Below, piece after piece: positions 48,857 to 57,938 of a stretch of 64,000 bases of DNA. A program made the position numbers and the translations under genes. Origin of the DNA: Arthrobacter sp. FW306-07-I (GTDB lineage Bacteria > Actinomycetota > Actinomycetes > Actinomycetales > Micrococcaceae); assembly GCF_021800405.1 (NCBI RefSeq), contig NZ_CP084550.1:4030001-4094000 (forward strand). The letters are read 5' to 3'. Position 1 is the first letter of the stretch, and the number at the start of each line of letters is the position of its first letter. Below the pieces are notes generated by a model, which had not been told where the DNA came from, did no database searches, and saw only the letters and a program-made list of their open reading frames with translations.

Positions 48857-51196
48857 TCAGGCGGCGCAGCCCCCGTTCGCGATGGTTCCGTCGATGGCCT
48901 TGATCTGGTCCTGGACATCCGCCCACGCGGCTTGCAGGCCGAGCACGACCAGCTTCTGCGTCTTGATCGCCTCCTGGTTCTGCTTCTTCTGGGCCTGCAA
49001 ATCTGCGAGTTTCTTCTGAGCGGCAACAATCTGGGGATCCAGGCTTGTTAGCTGTGCCTGCAGTTCTGCCAGTTTTGCCTCCGTGGCGGTGATCTCTCCA
49101 TTCAGGCTGTCAAGCTCCGCCAGCAGCGGCGCCACCCGTCTCTGCAGGTCAAGGACGTTGGCTTCGGCGGCGGTGATCTGGTCATTGAGGTCCGTAATCC
49201 GGGCCACCAGGTCGTCGCCCAACTTGTTGAGTGAATCGATCTCGGCTGTCTTTTTAGTAACGGCAGTATTCGCGGTATCAAGGGTGGCCTGCAGTGCCGG
49301 GAGCTGGCCCTGAAGCGTCGAAATCTCGGCAGTCTTTTCGTCCACTGCCTTGTTGGCTGCCGCCAGCGCGTCATTTGCCTCAGTCAAAATGGCATTCTTC
49401 GCCTCGAGGACCACCTTCTGGTCAGAGATGGCCTGCTGGGCCTGCTCAACATTCCCCTCGAGGGCGGGCAAGGCGTCTTCGAGGTCCGTCACCACCTGCT
49501 GCTGTGCCGTCACCGCGGCTGCTGCGTCCTTCGCCGCCTGCTCCAGCGTCGGGAGCTGCCCCTGTAGGGTGGCGAGCTCGGCCTGCTTGCCGGCAACAGC
49601 TGCGTTGGCCTCGTTCACGGCATCCTGCAGCGCGGGCACCTCTGCTTTGAGGGTGGCAATGTCGTTCTGTTTTGCAGTAACCGCTGCGTTGGCCGCATTG
49701 AGGGCTGCCTGCAGTGGGGCTGCCTGCTGCTGCAAGGTGCTGCTCTCTTGCTGCTTGGCCACAAGCTGTGCATTCAGCGAATCGACCTGCTTCTGGAGGG
49801 TGGCCAGGTCGCCTTGAAGCCCGGAGATCTGCGTGTTCTTGTCGGTGATCTGGTTGTTCACTGCCGTCAGTTGGGCTTGGAGGGCGTCGCGCTGGGCGAT
49901 CAGTTCCTTCTTGCCACCGCCGTTGCCGTTGTTGTTGATCGCGTCGATCTGCTTATTAAGGTCGGCGATCTGCGCCTCCAGGGTGGCTTTCTGCGCCTGA
50001 AGCGCTGCCAGGTCCTTCTTGGCCTGGTCCAGCGCGGCCTGCTTCGTGGCGATCTGGCTGTTCGCCGTCGAGATCTGGGTCTGGAGGTTGGCGATGTCAG
50101 TGTTCACGGCAGAGATCTTGGCGTTGTTGTCGCTGACCGCCTTTGCAGCGGCCGCCGCGTTGGTTTGAAGGGTCCGCAGGTCCGACTGGGCTGCGGTGAT
50201 CTCTGCGGTCTTGGCATCGAGTGCCGCCTTGGCAGCGGTGGCCGCGGACTGCAGGGCCGTAAGCTCCGTCTGGGCCGTGGCGATCTGATCCTTCTTGCTG
50301 CTGACAGCGGCGTCTGCGGCGGCAGCCGTTTCCTGCAGCTTGGCCAGCGCGGCCTTGGCGTCATCCACCAATTGTTGCTGTGCCTGCAGCTCTGCGGCCG
50401 CGGTGTTCCCGGCAGTCACCAGTGCGTTCAGCTGGGTTTCGGCCCCAGCTACCGCTGTCTCCGCAGCCTTCACATCGGCATCCGCTTGCGCTGCCTTGGC
50501 GGTCAGTGCCTCGAGGTCCGACTGTGCCTGCTTGATCTGGGCCTCTTTGGCAGCGACGTCTGAAGCCGCCTGGTCCGCAGCCTGCTGCAGAGCGCCAAGC
50601 TCCGTCCGGGCTGCCGCGATGGCCGCGCTGTTGGCCGCCAGTTCCTTGCCCAGCTTGTCTGCCTGGTCCTGAAGGGAGGCGGAAGCAGCCTGGGCCGCCA
50701 CCAGTTCATCCTGCAGCGGCGCCAGCTGGCTTTCCATGCTTGCCTGCTGGCTTTGAAGGTCGGTGAGGGCTGCGTTCCCGGCAGCGATCTGGGCGGTCAG
50801 GCTTGCTTGTTCGGACTTCAGCTCGTCCAGTATTCCCTGCGCTGCTGCTTCCTGGCTGCCCAGCTGCGTCTCCTGGGCGGAAAGGTCTGCCAGTGCCTTC
50901 TCCGCGTCAGCCTTCTGGGCAGCCAGTGCATCTGCCTTGGACTGGAGCGTGGCCTTCTCCACCTGCAGCGCAGCAATGACGTCGGCATTCTTCTTGGCGG
51001 CCGCCTTCAGCAGATTCTCCTGCACGGCACCTCGGTGTGCCAGCTGGTTCACCACACCGCTGCAGATACCGGTGGTGGACGTCGTAGCGGCGGTCGCCGG
51101 CTGAATCAGCACCATGCTGGTGGCAAGCAGTCCGGGCAGGACCACGGCCGCAGCCAAACGGCGGGCACGAACAGAGGGGGACGGGGAAGTAGGCAT
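48857..51196 (-). CDS. Large secreted coiled-coil protein
   Basis: 779 residues from ATG 51196 with AGGAG eight bases upstream. An arginine-bearing n-region and LAAAVVLPGLLATSMVLIQPATA form a signal peptide ending near residue 36. Nearly all of the rest (about 60-770) is heptad-rich Ala/Gln/Leu/Lys/Asp sequence with recurring blocks such as ADLQAQ, KKDLAALQAQKA, QLPALQ and AVTAKQNDIATLKAEV. Apparently only two cysteines exist in the mature chain: C45 (TTGICSGVVNQ) and C777 (IANGGCAA). No anchor, LPXTG or enzymatic domain is seen. A short GNGGG break lies near the middle (IDAINNNGNGGGKKEL). I do not know its function; a structural or wall-spanning rod is possible. Confidence 0.85.
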   Translation of the reverse strand: MPTSPSPSVRARRLAAAVVLPGLLATSMVLIQPATAATTSTTGICSGVVNQLAHRGAVQENLLKAAAKKNADVIAALQVEKATLQSKADALAAQKADAEKALADLSAQETQLGSQEAAAQGILDELKSEQASLTAQIAAGNAALTDLQSQQASMESQLAPLQDELVAAQAASASLQDQADKLGKELAANSAAIAAARTELGALQQAADQAASDVAAKEAQIKQAQSDLEALTAKAAQADADVKAAETAVAGAETQLNALVTAGNTAAAELQAQQQLVDDAKAALAKLQETAAAADAAVSSKKDQIATAQTELTALQSAATAAKAALDAKTAEITAAQSDLRTLQTNAAAAAKAVSDNNAKISAVNTDIANLQTQISTANSQIATKQAALDQAKKDLAALQAQKATLEAQIADLNKQIDAINNNGNGGGKKELIAQRDALQAQLTAVNNQITDKNTQISGLQGDLATLQKQVDSLNAQLVAKQQESSTLQQQAAPLQAALNAANAAVTAKQNDIATLKAEVPALQDAVNEANAAVAGKQAELATLQGQLPTLEQAAKDAAAAVTAQQQVVTDLEDALPALEGNVEQAQQAISDQKVVLEAKNAILTEANDALAAANKAVDEKTAEISTLQGQLPALQATLDTANTAVTKKTAEIDSLNKLGDDLVARITDLNDQITAAEANVLDLQRRVAPLLAELDSLNGEITATEAKLAELQAQLTSLDPQIVAAQKKLADLQAQKKQNQEAIKTQKLVVLGLQAAWADVQDQIKAIDGTIANGGCAA

Positions 51197-51333
51197 GCGA
51201 GCTCCTGATAAGACCATTGTGGCGGCCCACTCTGGCCGCCTCATGGGTCAACCGTAAATTCCGGTGCAGGGGTAGAACACGCGTAATCACCACTTGTCTT
51301 TTTCCCCCAAGTACTCGCTTTCTGCTGAATATG

Positions 51334-51375
51334 TGAAAGGCCCCACCTGCCGCACGGGACAGATAGGGCCTTTCA
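51334..51375 (-). terminator. Hairpin downstream of the sugar ABC operon
   Basis: TGAAAGGCCC and GGGCCTTTCA are a perfect 10-bp inverted repeat with a 22-base loop, 33 bp beyond the permease stop. No T-run is evident, so termination is probable and not certain. Confidence 0.5.
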
Positions 51376-51407
51376 GGCGGGACAGCCAGGAGTATTGCTC
51401 GAGCCGG

Positions 51408-52298
51408 TTACTGCCCGCCGAGGCCGGAAGTGGCGAAGCCTTTCACGATGTGCCGCTGGAAGAGCATGAACATCACCAACAAAGGCAGCGCAGCCAGGAT
51501 CGCGCTCGCCATTGTCTGCGCGTACTGGACCCCGTAGGCATTCTTGATGGTCGCCAACCCCACGGGGAGGGTCAGCAGGTCCGGATTGTTGGTCACAATG
51601 AAGGGCCACAGGAAGTTATTCCAGGCACCGATGAACACGAAAATGGATACGGCAACCAGGATGGGCCGGGACAGTGGCATCACAATGGTCAGGAATACCC
51701 GCAGCCCGCCGGCACCGTCGATCCTGGCAGCCTCTTCCAGCTCCTTCGGAATCGTGTCGAAGAAGTTTTTGAGGATGAAGACCATCATGGGAGCAACAAC
51801 TTGCGGCAGGACGATGCCCGCCCACGTGTCCGTCAGCAGCATGGCGTTCATTTGCTGGTACAGCGGCACGATCAGGATTTGCCCCGGAACCATGATTGCG
51901 GCCACGGTCAGGGCGAACAGCCACTTCCGTCCGCGGAATTCTGTCCGGGAGAAGCCGTAGGCTGCCAGCGCCGAGATTCCGACCGTCAGGACGGTGACGG
52001 CAACGGAGATGACCAGGCTGTTGAACATCCACAGGGGCACGTCGCCCTGCCGCAGCACCTGGAGGTAGGCGTCAAAATTCCATCCGCCTGCGGGCGCTTT
52101 GAAGGGTGAACCTGCGGCGTCGGCCTCTGTCTTCAGCGACGTGGTGATGCCCCAGAGGATGGGCAGCAGCCAGATCAATGCCAGGACCGCCAACGCAATG
52201 AGCCCGCCAACCTTCAGGACTCCGGTTTTTCCGGCCCGGGAGGCACCAGTTCCCGTTGTAGGACCTGGGACCCGCAGGGTTTCAGTTTTCGTTGACAT
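51408..52298 (-). CDS. Carbohydrate ABC transporter permease, MalG-like
   Basis: 296 residues, six helices. The binding-protein-dependent transport loop EAARIDGAGGLRVFLTIVMPLSRPILVAV is the E-A-A-x-x-D-G-A-x(8)-I-x-L-P coupling motif. It ends VKGFATSGLGGQ, as CUT1 MalG-type permeases do. Start ATG two bases after the MalF-like stop. No ATPase gene is nearby, so the importer must borrow a shared MsmK-type ATPase. Confidence 0.93.
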   Translation of the reverse strand: MSTKTETLRVPGPTTGTGASRAGKTGVLKVGGLIALAVLALIWLLPILWGITTSLKTEADAAGSPFKAPAGGWNFDAYLQVLRQGDVPLWMFNSLVISVAVTVLTVGISALAAYGFSRTEFRGRKWLFALTVAAIMVPGQILIVPLYQQMNAMLLTDTWAGIVLPQVVAPMMVFILKNFFDTIPKELEEAARIDGAGGLRVFLTIVMPLSRPILVAVSIFVFIGAWNNFLWPFIVTNNPDLLTLPVGLATIKNAYGVQYAQTMASAILAALPLLVMFMLFQRHIVKGFATSGLGGQ

Positions 52299-52300
52299 GA

Positions 52301-53224
52301 TCAGGAGGCCTTCCTGTTCATCACGCGCAGTTGGAGCACTGCGATGACGACGATGAGAGCAAAGAAGAGGTACGAGATTGCGGAGGCATAACCCAGCCGG
52401 TATCCGCTGAAGCCGGTGTCATAGATGTACTCCAGCACGGACCGGGTGCTGCCACGGGGGCCACCGTTCGTCAGCAGGTAGATCTGTTCGAACACCTTGA
52501 GTGAGGCAAGGATCTGGAGCATGACGATCATGACGGTGGTTCGATTGACCATGGGGATGGTGATGGATACCAGCCGGCGCCATGGACCGGCGCCATCCAG
52601 CTGGGCCGCTTCATAGAGATGGTCGGGGATGTTCTGAAGGGCTGACAGGTACAGCAGGAAGTTGAACCCGACGGTCCACCAGATAGTCACCAGGACCACC
52701 GAGAACATCGCCACGCCTTCGGTGTCGAGGAAACCGACCTGTTTGATGCCCCACGCGCTCAAGGTGGCATTGATGAGGCCGAAGCCGGGCTGGAACATCC
52801 ACTGCCACAGGGCCGCCACTACCGAAACAGGCAGCAGATAGGGCGCGAAGAAACTCAGGCGCCACAGCCACTGGCCCGGCAGGCCTACGTATACAAGATG
52901 CGCCATCACAAACGACAACACAACCAAGGGCGCCGCGGTGAGGAGGGTGAACACTGCCGTGTTGCCCAGGGACTGCCACACCGCCTTGTCCCCGAACGCT
53001 TCCAGGTAGTTGCCGAACCCGGCGAATCCACCCCCGGCCCCGGTGAGGCTCTGGTTGGTCAGGCTCATCCACAGTCCGGAGATAATCGGCCACAGAAGGA
53101 ACAGCGTGAAAGCCGCCAGGAAGGGCGCCACGTACCAGAAGCCGCTGGCCTGTTTCGGTTTTGCTGCCGGCCGGCGGCCTTCCAGGGCGGCGGCCGGCTT
53201 AGTTTCAGATAGCTCTCTCAGCAT
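52301..53224 (-). CDS. Carbohydrate ABC transporter permease, MalF-like
   Basis: 307 residues. Helix 1 FWYVAPFLAAFTLFLLWPIISGLWMSLTNQSL and the coupling loop YEAAQLDGAGPWRRLVSITIPMVNRTTVMIVM (E-A-A-x-x-D-G-A) are characteristic. It forms the channel with the MalG-like partner. It is followed by the binding-protein gene's product in transcription order: binding protein, this gene, then the MalG-like gene, 12 and 2 bp apart. Confidence 0.93.
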   Translation of the reverse strand: MLRELSETKPAAALEGRRPAAKPKQASGFWYVAPFLAAFTLFLLWPIISGLWMSLTNQSLTGAGGGFAGFGNYLEAFGDKAVWQSLGNTAVFTLLTAAPLVVLSFVMAHLVYVGLPGQWLWRLSFFAPYLLPVSVVAALWQWMFQPGFGLINATLSAWGIKQVGFLDTEGVAMFSVVLVTIWWTVGFNFLLYLSALQNIPDHLYEAAQLDGAGPWRRLVSITIPMVNRTTVMIVMLQILASLKVFEQIYLLTNGGPRGSTRSVLEYIYDTGFSGYRLGYASAISYLFFALIVVIAVLQLRVMNRKAS

Positions 53225-53236
53225 GTTTTCACCAGG

Positions 53237-54610
53237 TCATGTCGGGTTGGGAGTGGAAAGCATCGTCTGGAGGTAATCCACTATCGAATCCACTGCGTCT
53301 TTCGCGGGCACAGTGCCTTGAAGGGCGGCCGAAAGGATTTGGGAGAGCTGGTTCTGGAAATCAGTTCCGGCTCCCGCGAACCAGACGGCGGGGTCAAAGG
53401 CGGGCGTCTCAATCGCCGCCGCGTAGTCCACTTGCGGAACCAGCGCGCGGTATTCCTGGGTGGCCCTGATGGGGGCATAGGCCGGGATGTGGCCCGCCTG
53501 CGCCCAAGTAAGGCCGTTCTTGAGGATGCCGGCAACAAACTTGTGCGCGGCCTCGAAACCCGCGTCATCCTGCACCTGGCGCGGCAGCACCCACACGTGG
53601 GAATCGGTGTAGCTTGCAGGCTGGCCGAAGAGGGTCGGCATGGGCATCGCCCCAAGATTGGGCACCGCCTCGGCAAACGCCGGCAATTCCCATTCGCCGG
53701 AAAAGATCATGCCCGTGGTTCCGGTGGTGAAGTCGGCGATGGCACCGTGGTATGTCTGGTTGTTCGCTGCCTTCTTACCGTCCAGGAGTTCGATAAGAAA
53801 CGAAAGCACTTCTGTCGCCTTGGGCTTGTCGAGTTCCGCCGGCTCACCCGGGGTCAGCCGGTAGGAGGCACCTGTCTGGTTGTAGAAACCCCAGAACAAG
53901 CGCCAGGACTGTGCCGAGTCCAGGACGTGGCCGAAGGACAGCCCCTGCTTTCCGGTGGCTTCGGCCATTCTGGCCGCCGCGTCCATGAATGCCTGGGGCG
54001 AGGCCATGTCCTTGAGCTTTCCCGTGGCGTCGCTTATCCCGGCTTTCGCTGCCAGATCTTTGTTGTAAAGCAGGATGAAGGGGTGGGTATCCATGGGGAC
54101 CGCGAAGAGTTTCCCATTGTGGATGCAGCGCTCCCAAACGGCCGGGGCGAAATCCTCCTGCACCACACCATGCCGGGCAAGGAGATCCATGTCGTACGGC
54201 TGCAGGAGCCGTTCGGGTGCGAAGCCGGCAAGCCGGGACAGGTGCATGATTGCTGTATCCGGCGCCTTGCCGCTGGAAGCCGCCATGGCAAGTTTCGTGT
54301 AATAGGGAGAACCCCAAGCCAAGGTAACCGGCCGCACGTTCAGCTGCTGGGCTGCACTGACCTTGCTGATCATGCCGCGCATTTTGACGCCGTCCGCGCC
54401 GGAGAACAGATCCCATGACTGGATGGCTGTAGCGGACTGCGGGCTCGCGCAGGCACTCAGTCCTCCAGTTGCAAGCAGCCCTGTGGCAGCAGCTGCCGAG
54501 CGGAGGATTGAACGTCTGCTCATGCCTGTCCGGGGGCCAGCCGTTGGTTCCGGGGAGAGGTAACTCTCCCCGTGGGGCCGTGAGGGCCCGGGTTTTCTCG
54601 GTTCGTACAT
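53237..54610 (-). CDS. Sugar ABC transporter substrate-binding lipoprotein, Tat-type signal
   Basis: 457 residues if started at ATG 54610, which has AGGAA seven bases upstream. A second ATG at 54523 gives MSRRSILRSAAAATGLLATGGLSACASP, a twin-arginine-like signal ending in a lipobox L-S-A-C. The longer form simply adds 29 polar residues before the signal. The mature part is an extracellular-solute-binding (family 1) protein: ELPAFAEAVPNLGAMPMPTLF, SGEWELP and SHVWVLPRQVQDDAGFEAAHKFVAGIL. First gene of the operon; the LacI operator lies 51 bp upstream. Confidence 0.88.
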   Translation of the reverse strand: MYEPRKPGPSRPHGESYLSPEPTAGPRTGMSRRSILRSAAAATGLLATGGLSACASPQSATAIQSWDLFSGADGVKMRGMISKVSAAQQLNVRPVTLAWGSPYYTKLAMAASSGKAPDTAIMHLSRLAGFAPERLLQPYDMDLLARHGVVQEDFAPAVWERCIHNGKLFAVPMDTHPFILLYNKDLAAKAGISDATGKLKDMASPQAFMDAAARMAEATGKQGLSFGHVLDSAQSWRLFWGFYNQTGASYRLTPGEPAELDKPKATEVLSFLIELLDGKKAANNQTYHGAIADFTTGTTGMIFSGEWELPAFAEAVPNLGAMPMPTLFGQPASYTDSHVWVLPRQVQDDAGFEAAHKFVAGILKNGLTWAQAGHIPAYAPIRATQEYRALVPQVDYAAAIETPAFDPAVWFAGAGTDFQNQLSQILSAALQGTVPAKDAVDSIVDYLQTMLSTPNPT

Positions 54611-54660
54611 CGATGGTTCCTGCCCGACGCAACGCTTGTGAACTTACGTCTTTGATCAAG

Positions 54661-54674
54661 TTCTAACGTTAGAA
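54661..54674. promoter_or_regulatory. LacI-type operator between the ABC operon and the regulator gene
   Basis: TTCTAACGTTAGAA is a perfect 14-bp palindrome centred on C-G, as LacI-family sites are. It lies 51 bp before the binding-protein start and 79 bp before the regulator start, so it can repress both. Confidence 0.72.
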
Positions 54675-54752
54675 ACAATGGAGGGGTCGCTAGAGTTTGT
54701 CAAGGGTTGGCATGCCGTACCCGCTGAAACACTTACCGAAGGGGCCTAGACG

Positions 54753-55808
54753 TTGAATTCCGCAGGTAATCCACCCGCCCAGCCTCCCGTCCCGCGAACC
54801 AGGAGTGGCGAAGCCAGCGTCAAGGATGTGGCGCTGCTGGCCGGTGTCTCGTGGAAGACCGTGTCCAACGTTGTCAACAACAGGCCAAACGTCAGCGCGC
54901 GGACCCGGGAAAAGGTCCTGGCCGCCATTTCCGAACTCGGCTACCGCCCCAACCTTGCCGGCCGCCAATTGCGGCAGGGCACCTCCCACACTCTGGTCCT
55001 CGCCATCCCCGAAATTTCTTCGCCGTACTTCGGCAAGCTCGCGGAGGAACTCATCGCGGCGGCCAAACGCCGGGGCTACACAGTCCTGACCGAAGTCTTC
55101 GGAGAGGACCTGCAAACCGAGCGCACGGTACTGACGGGCTACCGGGACCGGCTGGTGGACGGCGTGATTTACAGCCCCCTGGGCATGGACCTGGAACTCT
55201 TCAGGACACGCACGGACACAACGCCCATGGTGCTGCTGGGCGAAAGGCTTACCGGCGCTGGCGTGCCCCACGTCAGCATCGACAACGACCGATCCGCCCG
55301 TGACCTGGTGCAGCATCTCGCCGCCCGGGGGCGCAGGCAGCTGGGCTTCATTGGTGGACGTCCAGACAGCGGCGAAGGCACCGCGTCCCTGCGGCTTGAC
55401 GGATTCCGCCGGGGCCTGGAAGAACAAGGCCTTCCCTTCGAGCCGCGGCTGGTGCTCGACGTCGGGACCTACAGCCGGCAGGAAGGGGAACTGGCAGCCC
55501 TGCGGCTCCTTAATTCCGGTCTCGCCTGCGACGGCATTATCTGCGCCAGCGACGTCCTGGCAGTAGGGGCATTGCGCGCCTTCCGGCGCCGCGGCGTTGC
55601 CGTACCCGGGCAGATGGCAGTTGCCGGCTGGGACGATATTCCGGAGGCGGAATTCATGTCTCCATCACTGACCAGCATTGCCCCCGACATGGCTGCACTG
55701 GCGGAGGAAGCGTGCCGTCTGCTGCTGGCCGGCATCGGGGGCACGGATACGGGCCCGCAGGAGATTGTCATCAGCCACCAGCTCAAGGACCGCGAATCCA
55801 CGTATTAG
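54753..55808 (+). CDS. LacI-family transcriptional repressor
   Basis: 351 residues, TTG start with AAGGGG upstream. The HTH and hinge read ASVKDVALLAGVSWKTVSNVV and NNRPNVSARTREKVLAAISELGYRPNLAGRQLRQG, ending in the leucine hinge that opens the minor groove. The sugar-binding domain follows (LVLAIPEISSPYFGKLAEELIAAAKRRGYTVLTEVFGED, GFIGGRPDS, GIICASDVLAVGALRAFRRRG). It is divergent from the sugar ABC operon and directly upstream of the GH2 gene. Operators flank it on both sides. Confidence 0.95.
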   Translation: MNSAGNPPAQPPVPRTRSGEASVKDVALLAGVSWKTVSNVVNNRPNVSARTREKVLAAISELGYRPNLAGRQLRQGTSHTLVLAIPEISSPYFGKLAEELIAAAKRRGYTVLTEVFGEDLQTERTVLTGYRDRLVDGVIYSPLGMDLELFRTRTDTTPMVLLGERLTGAGVPHVSIDNDRSARDLVQHLAARGRRQLGFIGGRPDSGEGTASLRLDGFRRGLEEQGLPFEPRLVLDVGTYSRQEGELAALRLLNSGLACDGIICASDVLAVGALRAFRRRGVAVPGQMAVAGWDDIPEAEFMSPSLTSIAPDMAALAEEACRLLLAGIGGTDTGPQEIVISHQLKDRESTY

Positions 55809-55850
55809 CCCGGGGCTACGCAACCGGGACCAAGCACCCCTGGGCTTCAA

Positions 55851-55874
55851 CAAATTTCTAACGTTGAAAATTTG
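55851..55874. promoter_or_regulatory. Second LacI-type operator, before the GH2 gene
   Basis: A 24-bp palindrome whose core TTTCTAACGTTGAAAA matches the site at 54661 in the TCTAACGTT half. Ten of twelve pairs are complementary. It lies 57 bp before the GH2 TTG start, so the glycosidase has its own regulated promoter. Confidence 0.68.
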
Positions 55875-55930
55875 CTGATCCTGTTGTTCACTGGAGAGGA
55901 ATCCACCGCCCCTCCCAAGAAGGACAGCTC

Positions 55931-57796
55931 TTGACGAACTCCGATGTGACTTCCGCCCAGCCCAAGCCGGAGCACCCCCGCCCACAGCTTTTCCGCCAGA
56001 ACTGGATCAACCTCAACGGAACCTGGGGCTTCGAAATCGATGCATCCGACTCGGGACTGGAGCGGGGCCTGGTCACCCGCGAACTCCAGGGCGAAATTCT
56101 GGTGCCCTTCGCCCCGGAGTCCGCCTTGTCCGGCGTGGAGCACGTCGATTTCATGGAAGCTGTCTGGTACCGGCATACCGTAACCGTTCCGCAGGAGTGG
56201 GCAGGGCAGCGCATCCTGCTGCATTTTGGTGCGGTGGACCATGACGCCACAGTGTGGGTGAACGGCGTCGAAGTAGCGCGGCACCGCGGCGGCTTTACCC
56301 CCTTCAGCGCCGACCTCACCGGCGTTGCCGAAGCAGGCGCGGAAGCTCTGATCGTTGTCCGGGCCAGGGATTCCCGGCACGAAATGCAGGCGCGGGGCAA
56401 GCAGGCCACCTGGTACAACAACACCCACTGCCAGTACACCCGCACCACCGGTATCTGGCAGACCGTATGGATGGAGGCCGTTCCGGAGGTCCATATCAAG
56501 CGGCTCCGCATGACGCCCAACCTGGCAGAGTCCGCCATCACGCTGGAAGTGCCCGTCAGCCAGAACCGTGCCGGGCACAGCGTCAGTGCAGTACTCAGCG
56601 ATAAAGCCGGCGTTACTGTGGAGTCGGCCACCAGGGCAGACCTGGATCTCACCCCGTCCCTGCGGCTGGAAATTCCGGCTGAATCCCTTCGCCCCTGGTC
56701 CATCGAGGATCCGTTCCTGTACGACCTCGAGGTGACCGTGCGCGATGCCGCCGGCACAGTCGTCGACCGGGTCGCCAGCTATGCCGCGGTCCGCTCCGTA
56801 GCACTGGACGGCAAGGTGGTCCGGATCAACGGCAAGGCTGTGTTCCAGCGGCTCATCCTGGACCAGGGGTACTGGCCGGAGTCGCTCATGACCTCGCCTA
56901 GCGAGGCGGCGCTGGTGGAAGACATCCAGCTGGCGATGAGCGCGGGCTTCAACGGCGCCCGCCTGCACGAGAAGGTCTTTGAGGAGCGTTTCCTTTACCA
57001 CGCCGACCGGCTGGGCTACCTGGTATGGGGCGAGTTCGGCGACTGGGGGGTCTCCGGAGGCGGAACCGTGGGGCACAACCAAAAGCCCAGCGCGAGTTTC
57101 GTAGGGCAGTGGCTCGAAGTCCTGAAGCGCGACTTCAACCACCCCAGCATCATCGGCTGGTGCCCACTGAATGAGACGCACCAGATCATGCATGACAGGC
57201 CCACGGTGCTGGACGACGTGACGGAAGCCATGTTCTGGGCCACCAAACTGGCAGACCCCACCCGACCTGTCATCGACGCTTCGGGCTATTCCCACCGCAT
57301 CCGCGAAACGGACATCTACGACTCCCACTCCTACGAACAGGACCCGGACCGCTTCCGAATCGAGCAGCAGGGCCTCTCCGAGGGCAAGCCCTTCATCAAC
57401 CGCAGCCACGACGGCCAGGAGTACTCCGTCCCCTACGCGGGACAACCGTACTTTGTCTCCGAGTTCGGCGGGATCTGGTGGAACGAAGACGAGGCGCGGC
57501 GCGCTGCCCAGGAGGCCGGGCTCGGAACAGACGTTGCCACTTCCTGGGGCTACGGACAACGTGTAGGCAGTGAGGAAGAGTTCTACGAACGCTTCGACGG
57601 GCTCTGCAAAGCCCTGCTGGAGAACCCCGACATGTTCGGCTACTGCTACACGCAGTTGACCGATGTGTTCCAGGAGAAGAACGGCGTCTTCAACTTCGAC
57701 CGCAGCACGAAGTTCGATGTTGACCGGCTCCGCGCCAGCCAGGCCCGGACGGCAGCCATCGAGGCCATGGAGGAAAGGGACGCACCCGGAATGTGA
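55931..57796 (+). CDS. Glycoside hydrolase family 2 (beta-galactosidase/glucuronidase-like)
   Basis: 621 residues, TTG start with AAGGA six bases upstream. The N-terminal jelly roll includes RPQLFRQNWINLNGTWGFEID, YRHTVTVPQEWAGQRILLHFGAVDHDATVWVNG, and an immunoglobulin-like domain follows. The TIM barrel holds the acid/base E415 in GWCPLNETHQI and the nucleophile E511 in YFVSEFGGIWW. It lacks the extra C-terminal domains of LacZ. No signal peptide is present, so it would act on an imported oligosaccharide. Specificity (galactoside, glucuronide, mannoside or other) cannot be read. Together with the ABC genes it makes an uptake and cleavage cassette. Confidence 0.9.
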   Translation: MTNSDVTSAQPKPEHPRPQLFRQNWINLNGTWGFEIDASDSGLERGLVTRELQGEILVPFAPESALSGVEHVDFMEAVWYRHTVTVPQEWAGQRILLHFGAVDHDATVWVNGVEVARHRGGFTPFSADLTGVAEAGAEALIVVRARDSRHEMQARGKQATWYNNTHCQYTRTTGIWQTVWMEAVPEVHIKRLRMTPNLAESAITLEVPVSQNRAGHSVSAVLSDKAGVTVESATRADLDLTPSLRLEIPAESLRPWSIEDPFLYDLEVTVRDAAGTVVDRVASYAAVRSVALDGKVVRINGKAVFQRLILDQGYWPESLMTSPSEAALVEDIQLAMSAGFNGARLHEKVFEERFLYHADRLGYLVWGEFGDWGVSGGGTVGHNQKPSASFVGQWLEVLKRDFNHPSIIGWCPLNETHQIMHDRPTVLDDVTEAMFWATKLADPTRPVIDASGYSHRIRETDIYDSHSYEQDPDRFRIEQQGLSEGKPFINRSHDGQEYSVPYAGQPYFVSEFGGIWWNEDEARRAAQEAGLGTDVATSWGYGQRVGSEEEFYERFDGLCKALLENPDMFGYCYTQLTDVFQEKNGVFNFDRSTKFDVDRLRASQARTAAIEAMEERDAPGM

Positions 57797-57938
57797 CCGC
57801 CGCGGTCCTCCGGTTAACTGCGATTACTCCCTGTATCCCAGGGTTTCGAGGGCCTTTGATTCCCCCTCCGGGGCTGCCGGATAGTTGCTGCAACGCGCAC
57901 ATTCCGTTGCATCTTTCGCCCCTTTCCAAGGAGGAACC

